Source: Methanomethylovorans sp. PtaU1.Bin073
GTDB taxonomy: Archaea > Halobacteriota > Methanosarcinia > Methanosarcinales > Methanosarcinaceae
DNA length: 20,037 nt
Reading direction: 5' to 3'
Assembly: GCA_002067265.1 (NCBI GenBank)
Contig: MVQW01000301.1
Span: 1 to 20,037, forward strand
A program made the position numbers and the translations under genes. The first letter of the stretch is position 1, and every line of letters starts with the position of its first letter. Under the pieces are notes generated by a model. That model worked only from the letters and a program-made list of their open reading frames with translations. It had not been told where the DNA came from and did not search any database. Below are positions 1-4,685 of the stretch, piece after piece.

Positions 1-1955
1 GGGTAAGTACCTTCTTTCTTATACTCTGTCCTGTTACCTTCATCATCTGTCTCTATGACTGGGTCCGGGTCAAGGTAACGTCTGTCGCAGTCCACCTTTG
101 AGAGTAGTTGCTGCAATTGAGGTTCCCATTCAGGCACAGTGGATTCTTCCACGTAGTCAGCAGTCTGGTCTTTCACGACCTGCACACTGTCCATTCTCTC
201 GAGCCAAGGATAGGCACCTCTGATGCTGTCAAGTGCCTCTTCAAGAAGCTCCATACCTAATGCAGTCACAGCTTGCATGTCAGCTATACGATTCTCTATA
301 GCTGTTTTAGGTTCGAACTGGTCTTTGATGGCATCAAACTCATCCCTGATGTTGGGGTGTTTCATGATGACATCATATATCATGGGTCCGAGGTGACCGA
401 AGTTCTTGGGGTTTATATCAGTGGTTGATTTAGGAGAGACAAGTCTCTCGAATGCACGTATCTCATCTTTGATGAATGGGAAGTTTTCTCTTGTCTTGAG
501 AACCATACATCTGACACGGGTACCACCATATGTGGCTTCATCGAAGAGTGGTCGCTCCGAAGTGAAAACCAATATAGCACTCTGATTGTGAGATTCATTA
601 TCGCCTGTTCTGTGGTCGTAAACTTCACGGGTTGTTCCATCAGCTACTTCCTTGGCGAGGTCCTGTGCTTCTTTTCTCTCTTTCTCTTTTTTGATTTCAT
701 CCATAAACAACACTGCACCGTTTAATTTTGTTGCTCGCTGGTTGGGTGCCCGTGCACTGTGATTGAAGTTCATTTTTATTCTGAGGGGATTGCCGAACAT
801 TGCAAGAGCCAGCAGCCACCTGAGAGTTTTGGCGTTGCTGGTTCCGCCATAGAGTGAGACACTGAATGATGCAACACCAACCAATGAAAGTAGCATTGCA
901 GCGACCACAATACCCATAGCGAGCCTGACTTCAGGTATGTTAACGAGTCCCTTGATACCTTGCATGTAGCCATCAAGTGTGCCCTCTTTGTAATACATCT
1001 CACAAAGCTTAGCATCGACACAGATAACGTCTCCACCGTAGCATTCTTGACCACATACATAGACATCGCCACACCATCCAAGTTTTGTTGTTGCATCAAG
1101 GATGGGTAGCTCATTACTTTTCACACCATTGATGAACTGTTCATCAAGCATGTTCTTGAACTCAGTTGCATTTTTGGTATAGATGCCATGTTCCTTTGCA
1201 AATTCACCAAGACTTCTAAGGTCATTCAGCCAGCCATCTTCAACATCTACGTCCTTGACACTACCTGTACTGGTCACATACCTGACTCGATGCATGTCTT
1301 TTGGACTACCAAAGACTCTATACCTTCTAGTCACTGCGCATTGATACCCAATTGGCTGATATTTCTCAATGGTGACTTCCTTACCATCATCGAAGTAGCT
1401 ACTTACTACAACCTTATAAGCGAATTTGTCATCGAAATGATACCCCTTGGGTATAGTGACACCTTCAAACCCTTTGAACTGGCTTTGTGAGTATGTCTCT
1501 CTAGCTTCTACAGCATCATTGTATCGCTTTGCAGCCTTGTTGAATGTCTCAAGCTGCTTCTTGAATTCAGGGCTTCTGATGTGCTTGAATACTTCTGATG
1601 CAGTATCCTCATCAAGTCTGTCACCGAAGAACAATTTAGGCGAAGGTGCTGAAAGGTTAATTGGTATTTCTTTACCATCTATCAGGGCAATAACCTTGAC
1701 CTTGTATGTCGTATGGGAACCCATGACCATGTCAAGTGTGAGTTTGACAGGTATTCCAGCTATCACTGCTTCGATGTCTTCAAGCTTGCATATTGCATCC
1801 TCAGCAGCATCTATGTCATTCACAATCGCATCCCACTGAGATACGATAGATTTATCTGCATCCATGTCATATTCAGAATTACGACTTTGGTGTGCCATTG
1901 GCACTGTTGGGAGCTCTGATGTAGGAGTCAGGGCTACTGCTTCATTTTCTGTCAT
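1..1955 (-). CDS. DUF927-like P-loop ATPase (putative element replication helicase), 3' end outside window
   Basis: One frame stays open from ATG 1955 to the left edge, giving at least 651 residues without its C-terminus. A possible nucleotide-binding loop, GGTSNAKT, lies at residues 370-377 and is followed by LRWLLALAMFGNP. A hydrophobic strand ending in acidic residues (LFMDEIKK, Asp419-Glu420) fits Walker B, and ILVFTSERP further on fits a sensor-1 strand. This order and spacing resemble DUF927 ATPases of phages and integrated plasmids, thought to act as helicases with primases; that role is inference. The loop has Ala375 where Gly normally precedes the Lys. The N-terminal 350 residues match nothing I recognise. 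The start overlaps the stop of a 22-aa ORF (ATGA), with AAGAAGG 10 nt upstream. P-loop ATPase is likely; the exact family is less sure. Confidence 0.68.
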   Translation of the reverse strand, partial: MTENEAVALTPTSELPTVPMAHQSRNSEYDMDADKSIVSQWDAIVNDIDAAEDAICKLEDIEAVIAGIPVKLTLDMVMGSHTTYKVKVIALIDGKEIPINLSAPSPKLFFGDRLDEDTASEVFKHIRSPEFKKQLETFNKAAKRYNDAVEARETYSQSQFKGFEGVTIPKGYHFDDKFAYKVVVSSYFDDGKEVTIEKYQPIGYQCAVTRRYRVFGSPKDMHRVRYVTSTGSVKDVDVEDGWLNDLRSLGEFAKEHGIYTKNATEFKNMLDEQFINGVKSNELPILDATTKLGWCGDVYVCGQECYGGDVICVDAKLCEMYYKEGTLDGYMQGIKGLVNIPEVRLAMGIVVAAMLLSLVGVASFSVSLYGGTSNAKTLRWLLALAMFGNPLRIKMNFNHSARAPNQRATKLNGAVLFMDEIKKEKERKEAQDLAKEVADGTTREVYDHRTGDNESHNQSAILVFTSERPLFDEATYGGTRVRCMVLKTRENFPFIKDEIRAFERLVSPKSTTDINPKNFGHLGPMIYDVIMKHPNIRDEFDAIKDQFEPKTAIENRIADMQAVTALGMELLEEALDSIRGAYPWLERMDSVQVVKDQTADYVEESTVPEWEPQLQQLLSKVDCDRRYLDPDPVIETDDEGNRTEYKKEGTY

Positions 1956-2020
1956 TTTTCATCGACCTTCTTTGTATCAATTTTCTTAAGCAACTCTGCA
2001 TGTTCTAGACCCAGATGCAT
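1952..2020 (-). CDS. 22-aa micro-ORF coupled to the DUF927-like gene
   Basis: ATG at 2020 follows a strong Shine-Dalgarno sequence (AGGAGTGA, about 5 nt away). The frame runs 22 codons, beginning MHLGLEHAELLKK, to a TGA that overlaps the ATG of the ATPase gene in an ATGA arrangement. It is Lys-rich and has no recognisable domain. The ribosome-binding site plus stop/start overlap argue that it is translated and couples translation to the downstream gene. It could be a leader peptide rather than a functional protein. Its GLEHAE segment echoes GLEHAD in the 38-aa ORF upstream. Confidence 0.5.
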   Translation of the reverse strand: MHLGLEHAELLKKIDTKKVDEK

Positions 2021-2196
2021 GATTCACTCCTGTCGTCACGTCTTGCAAGCTTTTCCTCAGTCCATTTGATGTTTGTTCGTTTGCATACTTCACCATTTGG
2101 CAGTATGAATCCAACACTTAGCGATGAACACCTCTCGATTTTACTCTTTAATGTCCGCATATGGCGGTTTGACCTTCTCTCACCACGGTTGACCAT
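2005..2196 (-). CDS. Small basic protein of unknown function, 63 aa
   Basis: ATG at 2196 has GGAGTGA about 7 nt upstream. That Shine-Dalgarno overlaps the end of the preceding 38-aa ORF, so the two are probably translated together. The protein starts with a strongly basic stretch (RGERRSNRHMRTLKSK) and ends in a charged segment containing WTEEKLARRDDR. Two Cys residues (CSSL and EVCKR) do not form a clear metal site. I do not recognise a family. Its 3' end overlaps the first codons of the 22-aa ORF, and it belongs to the chain leading to the DUF927-like ATPase. A nucleic-acid-binding accessory role would suit the charge and context but is only a guess. Confidence 0.6.
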   Translation of the reverse strand: MVNRGERRSNRHMRTLKSKIERCSSLSVGFILPNGEVCKRTNIKWTEEKLARRDDRSESCIWV

Positions 2197-2202
2197 GTAT
2201 TA

Positions 2203-2319
2203 TCACTCCATCACTGGCTCAGGTGCTCTGAAAGCCTTCCTAGCATCTGCATGTTCTAAGCCATCTTTCCACTCATCTCGGTCCTTCTCAGAGAGAATGA
2301 ACTGATTGTCAGGTGCCAT
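2203..2319 (-). CDS. 38-aa micro-protein of unknown function
   Basis: ATG at 2319 overlaps the TAA of the ribbon-helix-helix gene by one base (TAATG). A Shine-Dalgarno sequence (AAGGTG) lies about 8 nt upstream, inside that gene. The 38 residues are mostly charged and probably helical (SEKDRDEWKDGLEHADARK) and end in PEPVME. No domain is recognised. The overlap, the ribosome-binding site and the next gene starting 6 nt after the stop make it a likely real member of this operon. The 13-nt string TAGAACATGCAGA in its coding sequence recurs in the 22-aa ORF, in the same reading register. Confidence 0.5.
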   Translation of the reverse strand: MAPDNQFILSEKDRDEWKDGLEHADARKAFRAPEPVME

Positions 2320-2474
2320 TATGCAGGCACCTTCTGAGGCAGGAGTCCCTGTTGGGTGAAGTATTCCCTTAGTATGTAATTTCCATAGGTCGATTCCTTA
2401 ACGAGACCTCTCTGTTCTTCAAACACTTTCTTCAAATCCGAATCAACATATATGCTGATAACTTCTTTTTTCAT
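2319..2474 (-). CDS. Ribbon-helix-helix-type DNA-binding protein, 51 aa
   Basis: The first gene of the left operon starts at ATG 2474 with AAAAGGTGA about 8 nt upstream. The 51-aa product begins MKKEVISIYVDSDLKKVFEE: a short beta strand of alternating hydrophobic and polar residues, then a helix. A turn and a second helix (STYGNYILREYF) follow. This is the Arc/MetJ/CopG ribbon-helix-helix plan; the family call rests on pattern alone. Such proteins bind operator DNA as dimers and often control plasmid copy number or their own operon. The direct repeats upstream of the promoter (2571-2645) are plausible targets. The TAA overlaps the next start, so expression is coupled to the downstream micro-ORFs and the ATPase. 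Confidence 0.65.
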   Translation of the reverse strand: MKKEVISIYVDSDLKKVFEEQRGLVKESTYGNYILREYFTQQGLLPQKVPA

Positions 2475-2521
2475 AACGTATTCACCTTTTAAATTTTATT
2501 TATCTCCTATACTTCACACAA

Positions 2522-2533
2522 CATATTTAAAGG
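2522..2533 (-). promoter_or_regulatory. Archaeal BRE/TATA promoter of the left operon
   Basis: On the minus strand the sequence reads AAACCTTTAAATATG, a purine-rich BRE-like stretch followed by a TATA box. Transcription would start about 25 nt downstream, near 2500. That leaves a leader of roughly 26 nt carrying the ribosome-binding site of the ribbon-helix-helix gene. Confidence 0.5.
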
Positions 2534-2570
2534 TTTGTCATGCAAAACAAGGCACAAGGTACTTACTTTT

Positions 2571-2657
2571 TTGTATAGCAGAGTTTATATGCTTGTATAG
2601 CAAGCACAGTAGACACTATGATAGCAGTAGAGTTTTTATAAGCAATAAACTATAAAA
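2571..2657. repeat. Intergenic cluster of direct and inverted repeats (operator or origin candidate)
   Basis: TTGTATAGCA occurs at 2571-2580 and again at 2593-2602, exactly 22 nt apart, about two helical turns. A third related block, ATAGCAGTAGAGTTTTTATAAGC at 2621-2643, resembles ATAGCAGAGTTTATATGC at 2575-2592. GCTTG/CAAGC forms a small inverted repeat (2591-2605), and TTTTATA/TATAAAA another (2634-2640 and 2651-2657). The region is AT-rich, non-coding, and just upstream of a DNA-binding protein gene and a replication-type ATPase. Two plus-strand TATA-like boxes (TTTATATG, TTTTTATAAG) lie inside it with no plus-strand gene following. Nothing else is evident between 2475 and 2710. Confidence 0.4.
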
Positions 2658-2710
2658 TTAGGGTGCAGTAGGTGCTGAATTTAAATGATTTCTCTATATT
2701 GTGAGACAGT

Positions 2711-2745
2711 AAAGAAAAGGTAACTGTCAGTAGGGCTGACAGTTA
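2711..2745 (-). terminator. Hairpin plus T-rich tail terminator
   Basis: TAACTGTCAG (2721-2730) and CTGACAGTTA (2736-2745) form a perfect 10-bp stem with a 5-nt loop. On the minus strand the stem is followed by CCTTTTCTTT. It begins 6 nt beyond the stop of the 58-aa gene, as expected for termination of that operon. Confidence 0.7.
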
Positions 2746-2751
2746 TGCATC

Positions 2752-2928
2752 TTACAACGGAATGAACGTAGTAGCTCTCTGCCTAGCCACAGGAAGCTTC
2801 TCAGACAGTTGATTGTACAAAGGAGCATAGCAGATACCTCTTTTGGAATAATAAGCTCTCATGAAGTCTATGTCGATTTGAGCTTTAAGCAGGAAGGCAA
2901 GGTGTTGGATGTATGTCTGATAGTTCAT
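2752..2928 (-). CDS. Small protein of unknown function, 58 aa
   Basis: ATG at 2928 overlaps the TGA of the preceding gene (ATGA), and GGAG lies about 9 nt upstream. The frame runs 58 codons to a TAA directly before a terminator hairpin. The protein begins MNYQTYIQHLAFLLKAQ and looks largely helical, with an aromatic middle (DFMRAYYSKRGICYAPLYNQ) and a basic C-terminal third. I recognise no domain. Overlap, ribosome-binding site and terminator together strongly support a real second gene of a two-gene operon. It may work with the 122-aa protein, since coupled translation often pairs subunits; that is inference. Confidence 0.65.
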   Translation of the reverse strand: MNYQTYIQHLAFLLKAQIDIDFMRAYYSKRGICYAPLYNQLSEKLPVARQRATTFIPL

Positions 2929-3293
2929 GTCATCATCTCCGTCTTAGTGGTGCTCTGGTGCTTGATTGGAGGCAGGAAACCGCATCTGTAAGCGAGTTTC
3001 ATGAGGGCACTGTACTTCCCGACAAGCATAATTTCTGCATTGCGGTCCATTATCACTCTCACTTGGGATGGAGTTTGAGCCCTTGAGGTCTTCTTCAGGT
3101 CTTTCTCGATAGCATCTATGTCGTTATGATATTCGGTGTCCATGTAGGGTGACAGCAGTATCTCGATGTACTGTACTGCTTCATACTTGCCTGTGGTGTT
3201 CCCTAGGACACCGGATTGCATGTAGGTGAAGCTTGCACGGAAGATGAGTCCTGCAAAGTCGAGGGGTGCTTCAATCATTTCTGTGTTTTTCAT
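2925..3293 (-). CDS. Hypothetical protein, 122 aa, element-encoded
   Basis: I chose ATG 3293 (MKNTEMIEAPLDF). AGAGGT lies just upstream, and the TATA box (3335-3342) would place transcription start near 3312. An upstream in-frame ATG at 3359 would therefore lie outside the transcript. The 122-residue product is soluble and probably helical, with an acidic middle (YHNDIDAIEKDLKK) and a basic C-terminal part. No motif or family is recognised. It is the first gene of a two-gene operon with the 58-aa protein and is divergent from the small recombinase gene across about 200 nt of promoter region. Confidence 0.6.
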   Translation of the reverse strand: MKNTEMIEAPLDFAGLIFRASFTYMQSGVLGNTTGKYEAVQYIEILLSPYMDTEYHNDIDAIEKDLKKTSRAQTPSQVRVIMDRNAEIMLVGKYSALMKLAYRCGFLPPIKHQSTTKTEMMT

Positions 3294-3334
3294 ATTACCT
3301 CTGATTATATTTTTGTTTGAGATTATGCTCAGAG

Positions 3335-3342
3335 CTATATAA
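3335..3342 (-). promoter_or_regulatory. TATA box for the 122-aa gene
   Basis: The minus strand reads GCTTATATAGC, a good archaeal TATA box. Initiation about 25 nt downstream gives a leader of about 20 nt containing AGAGGT before ATG 3293. Confidence 0.5.
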
Positions 3343-3386
3343 GCAATTCCACCCAACATAAGGAACCTTTTGTTTTATTATTGAAA

Positions 3387-3492
3387 ATACTTCAGAATAA
3401 CACCTGATATAAACGCAATTGGTTAGCCACATAGTTAATTACTAAAATGAAGCAATAACGTTTTTATACTCACTGTTGGATTTCTGAAGTAT
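3387..3492. repeat. 11-bp inverted repeat pair bracketing the divergent promoter region
   Basis: ATACTTCAGAA at 3387-3397 is the exact reverse complement of TTCTGAAGTAT at 3482-3492. The right copy covers the predicted start site and initiation codon of the small recombinase gene. The 84 nt between the copies contain that gene's TATA box. The arrangement would suit an operator pair, or sites for an inversion-type recombinase encoded next door; the sequence does not distinguish these. Confidence 0.45.
3462..3469 (+). promoter_or_regulatory. TATA box for the small recombinase gene
   Basis: TTTTATAC lies about 26 nt before ATG 3491, so transcription should begin at or next to the start codon. 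No Shine-Dalgarno sequence is present, which fits a leaderless mRNA. Confidence 0.5.
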
Positions 3493-4069
3493 GAAGTATA
3501 GCAAAGAATGGCTCAGAGAAGATGAGCTACAACGAATGATGTCGCTACCTGACCTCGATGAAAAGTACGAGATTTGGATGTTGCTAATGTATGGGCCAGC
3601 CCTTAGGGTATCGGAAGCCATCAACGTAAGGGTAAGAGACCTCGATATCCAGAATAGAAGCATCGATATCAGAGGTGGAAAAGGTTATCATGAGACCGAA
3701 CTCAGACAAGCCAGATGTGACGCACTCACTCTTAAGCGACTAAAGAGGTTTGCAGAGGCACATAAGCTGAAACCTAATGACTTCATTATGTTCTCGAATA
3801 AGAGCAAGCAAGTGAATCGTAGTCATGTATACACGGTTGTGAATCAGATTGCTCATGATGCTGGAATCGATAAGAAGATTGGATGTCACACATTCAGACG
3901 TTCAAGGGCAGAGCATGTCTTAGATAGAGGCATCAAGCTTGAAATTGTGAGTAAGTTCCTGCGTCATAGAAAATTAGAAACAACAATGAAATATCTTGAC
4001 GTGTCGGTTGCAGATGTGAACAGAGAGTTCGATAAAATTGAAGATAACATGAATCTGTTCATAAAGTGA
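3491..4069 (+). CDS. Minimal tyrosine recombinase (catalytic domain only), 192 aa
   Basis: This is a site-specific DNA recombinase of the tyrosine/XerCD class. All expected catalytic residues are visible: Arg39 in ALRVSEA, Lys64 in GGKG, His133 and Arg136 in HTFRRS, His159 in FLRHRK, and the nucleophile Tyr168 in MKYLDV. The 192-residue length is far below the 280-300 of typical Xer proteins. The N-terminal core-binding domain is absent: catalytic sequence begins within the first 15 residues. It heads a plus-strand operon with a 25-aa ORF and a 155-aa protein. The start is ATG 3491, apparently leaderless. Possible jobs are multimer resolution of the circular element, DNA inversion at the nearby repeats, or helping the long integrase. 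Being truncated from a longer ancestor is possible, but the active site is intact. Confidence 0.88.
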   Translation: MKYSKEWLREDELQRMMSLPDLDEKYEIWMLLMYGPALRVSEAINVRVRDLDIQNRSIDIRGGKGYHETELRQARCDALTLKRLKRFAEAHKLKPNDFIMFSNKSKQVNRSHVYTVVNQIAHDAGIDKKIGCHTFRRSRAEHVLDRGIKLEIVSKFLRHRKLETTMKYLDVSVADVNREFDKIEDNMNLFIK

Positions 4070-4078
4070 GGTGATTGC

Positions 4079-4156
4079 ATGAAAGTCAGGAACTTAAAGT
4101 CAGACGATGCAGAGCAGACCAAGAGAGTGAAAAGATGGAAGAGCAGGGTGATTTGA
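4079..4156 (+). CDS. 25-aa basic micro-ORF, coupled to the next gene
   Basis: ATG at 4079 has an excellent Shine-Dalgarno (GAGGTGAT) 5 nt upstream, overlapping the end of the recombinase gene. The 25 codons start MKVRNLKSDD, end in a basic tail (KRVKRWKSRVI), and stop at a TGA that overlaps the next ATG (TGATG). A competing TTG start at 4075, in the next gene's frame, would sit against the Shine-Dalgarno and is less likely. It may be a leader whose translation sets the level of the 155-aa protein. Confidence 0.5.
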   Translation: MKVRNLKSDDAEQTKRVKRWKSRVI

Positions 4157-4623
4157 TGGACGTCATGGACCTCTCACCTGTTGGGAAGAAGAAGCTAACC
4201 AGATGGATAGGTCAGCAGACAAGGAAGCACAACAACATCTGCATTTCAAAAATGATAGGGTATGCACCCAATGAGCACAAGCTCATGCAGATGATGAAGT
4301 ACATTGATGCGTGGCATTTGGCACATCCTCAGGAGACCTCGCAGGATGACTCAGGTGACTTGCAAGAAGACATAGATGAAGAAGAACCTGTCCCAGCACC
4401 TGAAGTCAAGCCAAAGACACCTGTATTTGAGCAGAAAGTGCTATCTACTAAAGTGAAGGGAAAGTTGAACTTGTTGGTCTTGAACCATCCTGATGTTCAC
4501 ATCTCTGAGATGATTCGTAACACTGCTGATGAAGCCGAACTCTTGAAAGTAATCGAAGAGATTGAGAGCAGGGTCGTTCCAGTCGATATAAGGGTCAAGC
4601 TGTGGACAGTTAGAAGGCTCTGA
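4156..4623 (+). CDS. Internally duplicated hypothetical protein, 155 aa
   Basis: I start this at ATG 4156 (MDVMDLSPVGKKK): it has AGGGTGAT about 5 nt upstream and overlaps the preceding stop. The frame is open back to a TTG at 4075. The protein has two copies of a helical module, near residues 11-51 and 99-137. ISKMIGYAPNEHKLMQMMKYID aligns without gaps to ISEMIRNTADEAELLKVIEEIE in spirit (Ile30/116, Met33/119, Glu40/126, Leu43/129, Ile50/136). An acidic, Pro-rich linker (residues 60-90) joins them. I recognise no family. Following a recombinase in one operon, it could be a DNA-binding or architectural accessory factor; this is inference from context. Confidence 0.68.
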   Translation: MDVMDLSPVGKKKLTRWIGQQTRKHNNICISKMIGYAPNEHKLMQMMKYIDAWHLAHPQETSQDDSGDLQEDIDEEEPVPAPEVKPKTPVFEQKVLSTKVKGKLNLLVLNHPDVHISEMIRNTADEAELLKVIEEIESRVVPVDIRVKLWTVRRL

Positions 4624-4624
4624 A

Positions 4625-4684
4625 ATGAGTTCGGAGGTACTGACACCTGTCCTTACCCCTGAAATCATCGCTATGGGGCTATAA
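4625..4684 (+). CDS. Possible 19-aa micro-ORF
   Basis: ATG at 4625 lies one base after the 155-aa gene's stop, and the frame runs 19 codons (MSSEVLTPVLTPEIIAMGL) to TAA, ending 1 nt before the stop of the convergent integrase. The upstream AAGG is weak. It could be a coupled micro-protein, the remnant of a longer gene, or chance. Confidence 0.22.
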   Translation: MSSEVLTPVLTPEIIAMGL

Positions 4685-4685
4685 T

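Noticed and set aside
413..1114. Minus-strand ORFs of 75 and 112 aa inside the ATPase gene
   Set aside because: They are out-of-frame readings of the same strand as the continuous DUF927-like frame, which carries the recognisable motifs.
1188..1919. Three overlapping plus-strand ORFs of 68-130 aa
   Set aside because: They lie opposite a single open frame of over 650 codons with P-loop motifs; compositions look like antisense shadows and none has a ribosome-binding site with context.
2809..2991. Plus-strand 60-aa hydrophobic ORF
   Set aside because: It lies antisense to the 58-aa gene and the end of the 122-aa gene, whose coupling, ribosome-binding site and terminator make the minus strand the better reading.
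3294..3359. 22-residue N-terminal extension of the 122-aa protein
   Set aside because: It would contain the TATA box (3335-3342); the ATG at 3293 has a Shine-Dalgarno and fits the predicted transcript.
4075..4155. TTG start extending the 155-aa gene upstream
   Set aside because: TTG would abut the Shine-Dalgarno, whereas ATG 4079 in another frame has ideal spacing and its stop overlaps ATG 4156.
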